This document shows, one piece after another, positions 1 to 7,669 of a stretch of DNA of 64,000 bases. A program made the translations under genes and the position numbers. The DNA lies in the NCBI GenBank assembly GCA_000227525.2, contig AGIG01000028.1:310001-374000 (forward strand), given 5' to 3'. Source of the DNA: a gamma proteobacterium HIMB30 (GTDB lineage: Bacteria; Pseudomonadota; Gammaproteobacteria; Pseudomonadales; Litorivicinaceae). The notes beneath the pieces were generated by a model. That model was not told the DNA's origin. It did not search any database and saw only the letters and a program-made list of their open reading frames with translations. Every line of letters begins with the position of its first letter. Position 1 is the first letter of the stretch.

Positions 1-512
1 TCAAGAAATAGTCTTGCTATTTGAAACCACGATGAACCAATGGAGTGCATACTGAACACATGCGGTAAGGGAGGTTTCCGCTTGCCACTTGGGAACGTTT
101 ATAGAGTCGATTATGGATGGTTGGCTGAACGTCCCTGTTTTTTATTTTAGCCTTTAACAAGCCTCAGCAGTTACTACAAATACTTAAAAGCCGACTCAGC
201 CGCTCCCGGGTGTCTAAAAAAGACCACCCTGGGCTATGACAATAGACTGGGGAGCTATGCAGTTTGAACAGTAGACAACTGAGTAGACAAAACAGTGCTG
301 TTGTAGATGAACTGATGATGTGTAAGTCTTTGATTCTAGGTAGACATCAGTGGTCTATGGAGCCTTAGGTAAGCATCTATCCACTCTCTGGCCACCATGG
401 TCCATACGGTCCATACCTGACACACGGGTAACATTTTATTCCGAGGACATAGGTAACACTTTTGATGAACAAGGGTTATCTACCTAAGCGATCCGGTCGT
501 TGTCCCCAGCGA
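1..512. other. Gene-poor stretch, possible mobile-element scar
   Basis: I see no convincing coding region here. A hairpin-like segment near 208-230 (GGGTG-TCT, A-rich loop, AGA-c-CACCC) has no following T-run. At 399-458 there are short tandem and spaced repeats that look like an insertion-sequence end; they are listed separately. The rest of the accessory block (to about 4300) is also loosely packed compared with what follows. Inference: a former insertion point or the edge of a variable region. Confidence 0.4.
399..458. repeat. Short repeats resembling an IS end
   Basis: The 9-bp unit GGTCCATAC occurs twice in tandem (399-407 and 408-416). It runs directly into two imperfect 18-bp direct repeats at 416-433 and 441-458. 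On the minus strand both begin TGTTACC, share about 12 of 18 positions, and lie 25 bp apart. Arrays of TGTTACC-type repeats next to a short tandem repeat are typical of the ends of some transposable elements (IS21- or IS481-like), from memory. No transposase is visible, so at most this is a solo end or scar. The family assignment is a guess. Confidence 0.3.
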
Positions 513-893
513 TCACACTCGGATCCAGACAGAATCGGTCGCGAGACGATAACTTCCAATGTATTCATGGTAGTACGTCCCAAATTCCTCTGGCGCGATC
601 ATGCTGACCCACTCTTCGCCATTTTCCCGCCTGTATAGATGGTAAGTATGGCCAATAATCGGAACAAAACTGACCGTGGCATCGTACATGCGTTGCGTAT
701 CTTCAGAGGTCGCAACGAGTTGACGAAATTCCTCCTGTAGTTCCTCGTAACGACCGCGTAGCTTTGCAGATGCCTCTTTCGACTTCACTTGGCGATAACC
801 GCTCGTGTCGACCTTCGTTATTGCGGGCGCACTAACGCTATCACCGTACGGCATGGTCGATTTGTTATCTGCTACACGATCTGGTTTTTTCAT
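513..893 (-). CDS. DUF2452 / C1orf50-like protein
   Basis: 126 aa, no signal peptide or membrane segment. The N-terminal third is polar and probably disordered, followed by a helical region (residues about 45-70). The C-terminal half carries the pattern YHLYRRENGEEW..S.IAPEEFG....YIGSYRL..DS.W, which matches the conserved core of DUF2452 proteins such as human C1orf50 (YLYKRESG, ISPKEWG, FLGAYKL, LSW) as I recall them. The family has no established biochemical role, so none is assigned. The ATG overlaps the stop of the upstream small ORF by ATGA, so the two are probably translationally coupled on one transcript. Confident of the gene, fairly confident of the family. Confidence 0.78.
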   Translation of the reverse strand: MKKPDRVADNKSTMPYGDSVSAPAITKVDTSGYRQVKSKEASAKLRGRYEELQEEFRQLVATSEDTQRMYDATVSFVPIIGHTYHLYRRENGEEWVSMIAPEEFGTYYHEYIGSYRLATDSVWIRV

Positions 894-1036
894 TCTTGTG
901 GATCACTTCCTGGATAATAATATCCATCATCTTCTGCCAGCTTGGGCGGGCTTTTCGGCGCCTCGGTGATGGGTTGTTGTGCAGTAATGGCGTCTGCTTC
1001 GTCCTTGAGTTCATCTTCGTAAACTCCGCCACACAT
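890..1036 (-). CDS. Small acidic hypothetical protein (48 aa)
   Basis: Hydrophilic, acidic, proline-containing protein ending in DGYYYPGSDPQE; family not recognised. I chose the ATG at 1036 because it overlaps the stop of the preceding 29-aa ORF as TGATG, a normal coupling arrangement. A longer reading from a TTG at 1135 (81 aa) is open in this frame, but its first 33 residues overlap a better-supported ORF in another frame. An alternative is that this is the cytoplasmic tail of the 29-aa membrane ORF, separated by a frameshift. It is ATGA-coupled to the DUF2452-like gene downstream. Confidence 0.5.
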   Translation of the reverse strand: MCGGVYEDELKDEADAITAQQPITEAPKSPPKLAEDDGYYYPGSDPQE

Positions 1037-1125
1037 CAGTCCTGCCTTCCAGTATCCGCCATTGCCAACGCTACGAACAAACCGATACCCAGCCAAAGCA
1101 GGAACGGACCAACTGTTTCCATCAT
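1036..1125 (-). CDS. Very small single-span membrane protein (29 aa)
   Basis: Reads MMETVGPFLLWLGIGLFVAL and then nine more residues to a TGA: one hydrophobic helix (about residues 6-23) with almost no soluble part. The start ATG is preceded by GGAGAAAG at good spacing, the best Shine-Dalgarno in this locus. The stop overlaps the next ATG (TGATG). It is first of a three-ORF unit ending with the DUF2452-like gene. It may be a genuine membrane microprotein, or the N-terminal anchor of the next ORF after a frameshift. Function unknown. Confidence 0.45.
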   Translation of the reverse strand: MMETVGPFLLWLGIGLFVALAMADTGRQD

Positions 1126-1319
1126 CTTTCTCCAAGCACCTGCACCCTACTGTTAGTGGGGAGACCGAGTCTGTGGTTCAAGGTTTTGCCGTGACTCCCA
1201 TTTGAAAACAAAATCGACTTGCTTGATTCAGTGGCGTATCTTTGCCTGTGACGAAGGAGATTCATTCGATCAAAACGTCAGCACTCTTATATCGATAAAA
1301 AGCAAAGAGGGAATTTCTA

Positions 1320-1508
1320 ATGGCAACTTACGAATGTGACGCATGTGGAATGGCTGTAAACGCATCATGCGCAAAGTGTGATACTCCACTGGTCGATGGT
1401 TCATTGACCCTTGATGACGGAACAGTTGTTCAAATCTCAAAATGCCCAGAATGCGAAGGAAAAATTAAGAGCCCACAATGCTGTGGCGCCGATATGGTCG
1501 CAAATTAG
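1320..1508 (+). CDS. Small zinc-ribbon protein
   Basis: 62 aa, intracellular. Cys pairs lie at residues 6/9 (CDAC), 17/20 (CAKC) and 42/45 (CPEC), with a CC at 54/55. That is enough for two zinc-ribbon knuckles flanking a short beta segment (LTLDDGTVVQIS). AGAGGGA lies about 8 nt before the ATG. Proteins of this type are common in marine bacteria, but I know of no assigned function; nucleic-acid or protein binding is the usual guess for stand-alone zinc ribbons. It is monocistronic, with long non-coding stretches downstream. Confidence 0.8.
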   Translation: MATYECDACGMAVNASCAKCDTPLVDGSLTLDDGTVVQISKCPECEGKIKSPQCCGADMVAN

Positions 1509-1891
1509 CAGAGCATATGGAGAGGCTTTATTCAAACCCGAGCACTTCTCTGAGATGAAGCCTCTTTTGCCAATTATGTTGGCCAGAAAAATTTTGCATG
1601 CGACTGATTGCATTGTTGGTTGTATATCCTAAGCAATGCTGTAGGCTGTCTCATGTCGGGAAAGGATACCATCCGGGTCTATATGATGAATGAACCTAGG
1701 CTTTCAGGGTAAGGAGTCCCAGTTCTAGGTTCATACCCGTCCCCTCTTTGGCGTCTGAATTAATCCCGAAACTCAATCGTAACAATCATCCGATGCGTTC
1801 GTTGGCCCTTGTACATGACTCGGGCGGCTAAACATGTTCCAAACCGACTCACCTATTGTACAGAACGCCCTCGCTCCGATAAGCGATCCGA
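1509..1891. other. Convergent intergenic region with a long inverted repeat
   Basis: No supportable gene; the open frames here are short and lack Shine-Dalgarno sites or family resemblance. The main structure is the inverted repeat at 1691-1733, listed separately. The region lies between the 3' ends of the zinc-ribbon gene and the YdjM-like gene, so transcripts from both sides enter it. Confidence 0.5.
1691..1733. repeat. Perfect 9-bp inverted repeat, candidate hairpin
   Basis: TGAACCTAG (1691-1699) and CTAGGTTCA (1725-1733) are perfect inverted copies. The 25-nt intervening segment contains an inner GGG/CCC pair and the sequence GTAAGGAGTCCC. No T-run follows on either strand, so it is not a standard intrinsic terminator. 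It may be a transcript-end structure of either flanking gene, a protein-binding palindrome, or a mobile-element remnant. Confidence 0.4.
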
Positions 1892-2899
1892 TTACCTCGA
1901 TAATTCAACCGACGGATCAAAAATCCGTTGCCAAATCTCGGTCATTCGGCTGAGCTGTGGTCGCTGCTCCAGTTGCGCGAAGCTCCCGGTGACCACGCCA
2001 TCAATTTCTCTTTTAGCAACCTCGAAGTTGAATACATAGGCACCTTCGATACCCATTCTCAAATCACTTAGAAAAATTTTGTCGCCAGATTCCCAAGCTT
2101 TGTACTGCTCTTTTGTGAACCATTGCAATCGTTGAACGCTGGAATGATTGGCGACCGGCTCCAATAATTCTAAATTTCTCGGATAACCGATAATCTGTAC
2201 GTCGTCGATCTCATCAAAAACTGATGTCCAAATTTCGTAATAGTGATCACCCGCTATGGCTACACTTCGCCACAACAGTGTATTGAAAGGTGCGGGAGTC
2301 GATTCATAGACAGCGGGAGAGATGCCGCGAAAATTGAGAGCAGTCATTGCTTTTTCATCGATCAACACTTTAGCGCTCGCACTCCAACATAAATAAGCAG
2401 TCGAGACGATCAACATCAAATGATTGATTTTTAGATTACGGTGGGTATTACGACTAACCAATGCGCTCACAAATGCAATGATCAAGGGCAGGGTATATAA
2501 CGGATCAATAATGAATAACAATGAGTGTGAAAACGGATGTGCTGACAAGGGCCATAAAATCTGTGTGCCATACACCGTAAATAGATCTGCCAAACTGTGA
2601 GTGATGAAACAGAAGAAAATCGCCAGCCACCACTGGAGGAACACTGAATCAGTTAACTGCTTCGGACGAGTGATCATCCAAGCAAGTACAGGCGCCACGA
2701 GAGCCTGAATCAAAAACGAGTGAGAAAAACCGCGATGATAAGTCATATTTTCGATGGGCCCGCCGAAATCGATCAGCACATCAAGATCAGGCAAGGTGCC
2801 GAAAGCAGCACCATAGAGAGCGGCACGCTTTCCAATGCGTTGACCTAATATTGCATAGCTAACTGCGCCACCGAGAACTGCCTGTGTTACCGAATCCAC
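1892..2899 (-). CDS. Metal-dependent membrane hydrolase, YdjM/DUF457 family
   Basis: 335 aa with several hydrophobic segments in the first 190 residues and a soluble C-terminal part. The N-terminus MDSVTQAVLGGAV, the PDLDVL motif (residues about 36-42) and YHRGFSHS (about 55-62) are typical of the YdjM/DUF457 inner-membrane hydrolases, where the Asp and His residues are expected to bind metal. The substrate is unknown in the family. The start is GTG at 2899 with GGAAAG upstream. E. coli ydjM is LexA-controlled; I see no clear LexA box here. Confidence 0.82.
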   Translation of the reverse strand: MDSVTQAVLGGAVSYAILGQRIGKRAALYGAAFGTLPDLDVLIDFGGPIENMTYHRGFSHSFLIQALVAPVLAWMITRPKQLTDSVFLQWWLAIFFCFITHSLADLFTVYGTQILWPLSAHPFSHSLLFIIDPLYTLPLIIAFVSALVSRNTHRNLKINHLMLIVSTAYLCWSASAKVLIDEKAMTALNFRGISPAVYESTPAPFNTLLWRSVAIAGDHYYEIWTSVFDEIDDVQIIGYPRNLELLEPVANHSSVQRLQWFTKEQYKAWESGDKIFLSDLRMGIEGAYVFNFEVAKREIDGVVTGSFAQLEQRPQLSRMTEIWQRIFDPSVELSR

Positions 2900-2926
2900 G
2901 CAAGCTTTCCTGAAAATCCAATATCC

Positions 2927-3118
2927 CTAAAGATTTGCGTTTTCATGCAACTCAATCGCCATTTCCAATAATCGCTCAACATCAAGCTTTCCATAATTTG
3001 TTCGGCTCCATTCAAGCCCTTTACGCAACTGCTCGATATCGAGTTTCATCAAGCCGGTAACAATTTGATCGTGAGCTCCACGAACCAGGATTTCGACTTC
3101 ACATTGCGTTTTCGACAT
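2927..3118 (-). CDS. Small hypothetical protein (63 aa)
   Basis: Soluble, helical and acidic; family not recognised. The middle (MKLDIEQLRKGLEWSRTNYG) resembles a short amphipathic-helix protein. I chose the ATG at 3118 rather than the upstream GTG because GAGG lies 6 nt before it. It lies 27 bp upstream of the YdjM-like gene on the same strand and may share its transcript. Confidence 0.55.
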   Translation of the reverse strand: MSKTQCEVEILVRGAHDQIVTGLMKLDIEQLRKGLEWSRTNYGKLDVERLLEMAIELHENANL

Positions 3119-3579
3119 ATGACACCTCACTACTCATTATTTTTGATTTCAACGTCTTGATCTCGTTTTCAAGACCAAGAAAGACAACGCCAACAGACAA
3201 CCAAAATGCTTAGGATAAAATCAAAAGCTAACCAACTGCTTCTGCCGACAGCCTCATCGGAGTTGCTTGTCGATCAGGGAGAAAGCCAACATCATTTCAT
3301 ATCAGTATTGTTCATTAATGGCCGCATTCAAACGTAAAACTTTTTTGTCATGCGATCCAAAATCAGACGAGGTCTCTCGATATCAAATCGGCAGATCCGA
3401 CGGATTCACCGAGGCTTACTGTCAGTCACATTTGGCAACGCGCATTGACCCCTCGCACAGGCTTGTCGCGCCTGCAGTCTTTCAATCGCTAAATCAATAT
3501 TACGGGTCAGATAAAAGAGCGTGACGACCCACCACCAGACTTTCTGAACAGGCGAATGTTTTTCCACCGAATCTTCTCC
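3119..3579. other. Sparse region, only a weak ORF
   Basis: An open frame at 3267-3524 (+) could encode up to 85 aa from a TTG, or 68 aa from an ATG at 3318. It has no Shine-Dalgarno site, no recognisable family and a composition no better than random. I do not call it a gene. No RNA gene or strong hairpin is visible. Confidence 0.4.
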
Positions 3580-3714
3580 TTACTTTTTCGGCCGTTTAGC
3601 CGGCTTCGTATCTTCAGCCATCCATCGTTTGATTACCGCGGCAATACGTCTTGGGTCTTGCTTGATTTGCTTTTGGAGTTTTACAAACTCCTTAATCCGA
3701 TCCTCATCTGCCAT
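3580..3714 (-). CDS. Small basic hypothetical protein (44 aa)
   Basis: Reads MADEDRIKEFVKLQKQIKQD and continues with a helix containing AAVIKRWMAED and a Lys/Pro-rich tail ending RPKK. Strongly helical and charged, with no membrane segment. The AAVIKRWM stretch recalls the end of flagellar M-ring/switch proteins, but it is too short to assign and no flagellar gene is near. An AGAAGA-like Shine-Dalgarno lies before the ATG. Helical coherence and codon use make it more credible than the overlapping plus-strand frame. Confidence 0.5.
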   Translation of the reverse strand: MADEDRIKEFVKLQKQIKQDPRRIAAVIKRWMAEDTKPAKRPKK

Positions 3715-3901
3715 TCAGTCTTCTCGCCTAATTCAATCAATTAACTCGGTTCCCAGTACTCTGAAACCTCTGCATTGAGAGCACAAAATCATTGAACTTA
3801 ACCTCTGTAGTTCAGTAGCATAAACATCAAATCAATAAAAAATAACCCTGCGAAATCATCATGGTGATGAAAGTGTGGGGAAGAACAGGGAGATGCAATC
3901 A

Positions 3902-4282
3902 ATGCCGCCACGTCGTTGGACTACAGACGAGCTAGATACAGCGAATAAAATGTTGAGTGATGGCGCAACATTCGTCGAAATCGGTAAAACAATAGATCGG
4001 AGCCCTGCGGCTGTCGAAGCAAAGCTAAAAGGGAAGAGCGCGCCTAAATCTGCAGCCGCTAAGAAAAAATCAGCGACAAAAACGCAAGCACCGGTTGAGT
4101 CACAATCAACCGAATCCAAAGCCCCTGTGGTTGAGGAAAAATCAGTCGTTATTGAGCCTCAACCAGCTGAATCAAATCCCGTACCTCGATCCGATGACGA
4201 TATGCAAGAGAGCTCGACCATTAAGTACATCGTTGGCGCAGTGATCATCGCTGTCGTGCTTTACCTTGTACTTGGCGGCTAG
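3902..4282 (+). CDS. Myb/SANT-like domain protein with C-terminal membrane anchor
   Basis: 126 aa from the ATG at 3902, chosen because AGGGAG lies 9 nt upstream; an in-frame GTG at 3875 would add nine residues. The N-terminal 40 residues (RRWTTDELDTANKML, then IGKTIDRSPAAVEAKL) have the tryptophan and helix spacing of a Myb/SANT-like helix-turn-helix. A long Lys/Ala/Pro/Glu-rich linker follows, and the protein ends in one hydrophobic helix (about residues 106-124) with a Gly-Gly tail. This makes it a predicted tail-anchored inner-membrane protein with a cytoplasmic DNA- or protein-binding head. Function unknown. Confidence 0.65.
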   Translation: MPPRRWTTDELDTANKMLSDGATFVEIGKTIDRSPAAVEAKLKGKSAPKSAAAKKKSATKTQAPVESQSTESKAPVVEEKSVVIEPQPAESNPVPRSDDDMQESSTIKYIVGAVIIAVVLYLVLGG

Positions 4283-4310
4283 TCCGAGGAACTCGACGGC
4301 CTCTGTTGTA

Positions 4311-5069
4311 TCACGAAACCATCGCTGCCCCACCGGCGAGCAGCGTGGCTGCGAATAAGAACCATCTCAGTACTTTTGGATCGGTGTACACGGCAAACTT
4401 GACGCCGAAATAAGCGCCAGCAACGTAGCCGATTGATAGGATCAACCCTTCCAGCCAAGCGACCTGGTCCTGCCAAATAAAGATCGCGAGGGAAACAAGG
4501 GTAAAGACGAACGTACACACCAGTTTGATCGCATTCGCTCGAACAATGTCATACCGCAACGTACCGGCGATCGATGCTAACAATAAAAATCCAACACCCG
4601 CCTGAACAAATCCACCATAAAAACCAGCGGCCAGCAGACCGATCAACGCAGACGGAGTCTCACTCACGCGACGTACCATCGTTCCGCTTGGTGGCGAGAC
4701 GACTGCCGGTCTAAAAAGAACCAAGAGAGACATACAGATCATCGTTCCAATCAAAAGCGGCTTAAGAATCGCAGGGGGCGCGAAGGCGGCCGCCAATGAA
4801 CCAAATAGCCCACCAATAGCCATCGGGATAAGAATCGCCTTGAGATCAAAAGTTTCTAGCTTTTTATGCCGCCTAAACTCAGAGACCGCGACCACGGACT
4901 CAACAAAAATACCAACCCGGTTGGTTGCATTGGCAACCTCAGGCGGCATACCCATGATCATTAGGGTTGGAAGTACAAGATTGGAGCCACCACCAGCCAC
5001 TGTGTTGATCGCGCCGGCGAGTAATGCAACAAAAATGAGAATAACGATGTCAAAACCGGCAAGTTCCAT
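4311..5069 (-). CDS. TauE/SafE (TSUP) family membrane transporter
   Basis: 252 aa, about eight hydrophobic helices. The N-terminal repeat contains LAGAINTVAGGGSNLVLPTL, the sequence typical of TSUP permeases, and an equivalent half-repeat (AAGFYGGFVQAGVGFLLLA) starts near residue 145. Known members export sulfite, sulfoacetate or similar organosulfur anions, but substrate cannot be read from sequence and there are no sulfur genes nearby. It lies 87 bp downstream of the PHP phosphatase on the same strand and may be co-transcribed. A second TSUP gene occurs at 51695-52501. Confidence 0.85.
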   Translation of the reverse strand: MELAGFDIVILIFVALLAGAINTVAGGGSNLVLPTLMIMGMPPEVANATNRVGIFVESVVAVSEFRRHKKLETFDLKAILIPMAIGGLFGSLAAAFAPPAILKPLLIGTMICMSLLVLFRPAVVSPPSGTMVRRVSETPSALIGLLAAGFYGGFVQAGVGFLLLASIAGTLRYDIVRANAIKLVCTFVFTLVSLAIFIWQDQVAWLEGLILSIGYVAGAYFGVKFAVYTDPKVLRWFLFAATLLAGGAAMVS

Positions 5070-5156
5070 GATGAGCGATCCATTGATGAAAGCGCGAGCA
5101 TACGCGTCGAGAGGAGGAACTCAAAATCAATCGAATAAGTAGGATGACCTTGAAGA

Positions 5157-5936
5157 CTAAATCTCACTGACCTGCGGTCTCTCTAAGTCCGCCAACCATT
5201 CTGACAAATCTTGAGCGACCGACTTTCCGTGCTCACCCAAAAACTCGATAAATCGTCGAGCATTCAAGGTCACAATATTGCTCTCAGGAAATGCAATCTG
5301 ATCAATTTTCTGAAGGGCAACATCGACCTCACCGATCGTGTAATGGACATGGGAATCGCTTGATAGGGCCACCTTCCAATCCAATGCCTTTACGGTCTCG
5401 AGGATCTCAATACAGTGAGGCTCGCTACCGAGCCGCGAACTGACAAAGGATGAGTTATTAATTTCGATCAGGACGTTATTGTCGCGGGCGGCACGAACAA
5501 CCTCTCCAATGTTGATCGGGTAATTTGGATTGCCCGGATGTCCAAGAATTTGCACCAGACCTGTTTCCATGGCTGCGATCATCGCTCGCGTATGCGTTTG
5601 ACGATCCGATGGTGGGAAAACGGGCTCATGGAAACTCGCTATCCCAAAATCCATAAAACTCATGAGCGTGTGATTGACATCAAGTGGATGATGGTCAGCG
5701 GGAAGGATGTTCGCTTCAATCCCCCGAAGCATGGCCACACCATACCGAATGCGAGGCAATACCCGCATATTGCCAAAGTGCCATGGATGAGGCGAGTCGG
5801 GCATCTCCGGGCCATGATCTGTGATACTGAACAACTGGAGCCCTTTGTCCGAAGCCGCTCGAAAATATTCTTCGACCGTAGAATAAGCATGCGTACTCGC
5901 CACTGTATGCGCATGCGTATCTGTTAAATGCCTCAT
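5157..5936 (-). CDS. ycdX: PHP-domain phosphatase, YcdX-like
   Basis: 259 aa, the family's usual length. PHP metal ligands are visible in order: DTHAHT (residues 6-11), SITDHG (about 37-42), GIEANIL, GHPGNP and SSDSHVHY. YcdX-type proteins are trinuclear-zinc phosphatases of uncertain physiological substrate, acting in the cytoplasm. The start is supported by GGAGG five nt before the ATG. It is divergent from the acyltransferase gene, with about 70 bp between starts. Confidence 0.87.
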   Translation of the reverse strand: MRHLTDTHAHTVASTHAYSTVEEYFRAASDKGLQLFSITDHGPEMPDSPHPWHFGNMRVLPRIRYGVAMLRGIEANILPADHHPLDVNHTLMSFMDFGIASFHEPVFPPSDRQTHTRAMIAAMETGLVQILGHPGNPNYPINIGEVVRAARDNNVLIEINNSSFVSSRLGSEPHCIEILETVKALDWKVALSSDSHVHYTIGEVDVALQKIDQIAFPESNIVTLNARRFIEFLGEHGKSVAQDLSEWLADLERPQVSEI

Positions 5937-6005
5937 TCGTGCCTCCTACTTGATTTCATCAGTCTATGTAGGTTTTATTGCAGTGTCTTGACGTTTGGTG
6001 ATCTG

Positions 6006-6845
6006 ATGGTGAAGTCGCAACCTATTTCCTACGCAGAAGATTGGATGCCGATCCAGCAACGTCTCCTGATTAAAACAATGGAGACACTCACAGGTCGTGG
6101 ACGCCTGATGCGTCGGTATCGCGCATTCCAATCAGCATCCAGTCCATTTCAAACACCAGAGGTCTGGGACATGGCCATGGATCATTTAGGCTGTCGCGGA
6201 CCGTCAACAGAGCAAATCGAAATCCCACGGCGTCGAACAAACCAAGGCTTGTTGCTGATCGCCAATCATCCATTCGGCGTGACAGACGGAGTGACCTTGG
6301 CTTGGATCGCGTCGCGGCTCGATCCCGATTTCCGTGTCATTGCCAACGGGGTTTTGAGACAAGAACCGTCCTTGAATCCAAATATCCTACCTGTTGAATT
6401 TCAACCGGGTCGACACGCAACTAAAATCAATGTCGAGACGCGACGGCAAGCGATTCAAATACTCAAATCCGGAGGTGTCGTTGCGCTTTTCCCTGCAGGT
6501 GCCGTTTCTTGGTCTCAACAGCGTGGCGCACCAGTTGAAGATGACACTTGGAAACCGCTGGTTGGCAGGCTCGTGAAAGCATCTGGGTGCGATGTCCTAC
6601 CCATCCGATTCTACGGTTCCAACTCGAAACTTTTCCAACACGCGTCGAGAACGGCACTCACCCTCCGCCTTGGATTGTACATGCACGAAATCAAACGCCG
6701 TCTCGATCAACCAATCCAGTTCGAAATCATGCCGATCATCGAACACCAAGAGATTCCGAATGTTCCTGAGCAAGCACTTGCCCAGTGGCTCAGAAATCAA
6801 CTGTTTTCAGGTAACGGAATAAACTCGCTATCGCCAGGTACTTGA
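6006..6845 (+). CDS. PlsC-like / hemolysin-type acyltransferase
   Basis: 279 aa. The motif ANHPFGVTDG (residues about 84-93) matches the His/Asp acyltransferase motif of the COG3176-type group, and LFPAGAVS (about 162-169) matches the later FPEG-type motif. It probably transfers an acyl chain to a glycerolipid or amino lipid at the inner membrane, possibly as part of phospholipid or ornithine-lipid synthesis. I start at ATG 6006 because the longer frame from 5928 overlaps the divergent PHP gene and adds no family sequence. Its last 49 bp overlap the convergent pirin gene. Confidence 0.75.
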   Translation: MVKSQPISYAEDWMPIQQRLLIKTMETLTGRGRLMRRYRAFQSASSPFQTPEVWDMAMDHLGCRGPSTEQIEIPRRRTNQGLLLIANHPFGVTDGVTLAWIASRLDPDFRVIANGVLRQEPSLNPNILPVEFQPGRHATKINVETRRQAIQILKSGGVVALFPAGAVSWSQQRGAPVEDDTWKPLVGRLVKASGCDVLPIRFYGSNSKLFQHASRTALTLRLGLYMHEIKRRLDQPIQFEIMPIIEHQEIPNVPEQALAQWLRNQLFSGNGINSLSPGT

Positions 6846-7669
6846 GCAAATCGGCCATCCACCCAATCGGCTTTTGCCTGCTCAATGCGTTCCTTATCTG
6901 AGGACACAAAGTTCCACCAAAGATGTCTTGGTCCATCGAGCGGTTCGCCACCAAATATCAATACGCGAGCGCCCTGCGGAGCAACAACGCTGACTTCTTG
7001 ACCCGGCGCCAAAATCAAGAGCTCTGATTCGGGATATCGAACCCCATCGATCTCGAGCGCACCCTGCGCACTATAAATCGCTCTCTCTTGATACTGTTTT
7101 GGAATCTGAATGGCGCTGCATTGGGACATCTGGAGATCCACATACAAAGAATCCCACGGGAAAGGAACCAAGCTCTTGAGTCCAAACCAGTCACCAAGCA
7201 ACACTCGGCCTTCGATCCCATGATCAGAGAATTCAGGAAGACTCGATTCACCATAGTGATCAAAACTCGGCGCCGTCTCTTCCATCGCCCGAGGTAACGC
7301 TAGCCAACTTTGGATGCCAAATAATTGGGAGATGTTTGCCCGAGACTCAGAGTCTGATCGCTCAGAGTGCACAATTCCGGAGCCTGCTGTCATCAAATTC
7401 ACCGTCCCCGGCCCGATGACCATGTCATTACCGAGGCTGTCCCGATGCTGCATAGATCCTGCAAATAGATAACTGAATGTGGACAGCCCAATGTGTGGAT
7501 GTGGCCGGACATCCAATCCGACATCCCGAATCAATTCGCCTGGGCCAAATTGATCCCAAAAAACAAATGACCCAACAGCGCGTTTTTCGCGCGATGGTAA
7601 GGCCCGTTTGACTTCAAGATTACCAATGTCTGATGTCCGCGGAATAATCTGTGTTTCAACTGGATGCAT
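6797..7669 (-). CDS. Pirin family protein
   Basis: 290 aa bicupin. The pirin signature RPHPHIGLSTFSYL, then MQHRDSLGN (residues about 56-80), supplies metal-binding His residues; SGIVHSE further on gives the remaining ligands. Bacterial pirins bind one iron or other metal, and some have quercetinase-like activity; no substrate is evident here. The ATG at 7669 is preceded by GAGGAG, ruling out the longer reading from 7711. The 3' end overlaps the convergent acyltransferase by 49 bp. Confidence 0.87.
   Translation of the reverse strand: MHPVETQIIPRTSDIGNLEVKRALPSREKRAVGSFVFWDQFGPGELIRDVGLDVRPHPHIGLSTFSYLFAGSMQHRDSLGNDMVIGPGTVNLMTAGSGIVHSERSDSESRANISQLFGIQSWLALPRAMEETAPSFDHYGESSLPEFSDHGIEGRVLLGDWFGLKSLVPFPWDSLYVDLQMSQCSAIQIPKQYQERAIYSAQGALEIDGVRYPESELLILAPGQEVSVVAPQGARVLIFGGEPLDGPRHLWWNFVSSDKERIEQAKADWVDGRFAQVPGDSEFIPLPENS

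Noticed and set aside
890-1135. 81-aa reading from TTG at 1135
   Set aside because: Its first third overlaps a better-supported membrane ORF with a strong Shine-Dalgarno in another frame; the ATG at 1036 is coupled by TGATG.
1411-1632. 73-aa plus-strand ORF
   Set aside because: Overlaps the zinc-ribbon gene in another frame and has no start signal.
3267-3524. 85-aa plus-strand ORF
   Set aside because: TTG start, no Shine-Dalgarno, no recognisable family.
3556-3744. 62-aa plus-strand ORF
   Set aside because: Antisense shadow of the 44-aa minus-strand ORF; hydrophobic and without a start signal.
5928-6005. 26-codon N-terminal extension of the acyltransferase
   Set aside because: Runs into the divergent PHP gene's start and Shine-Dalgarno; no family sequence.
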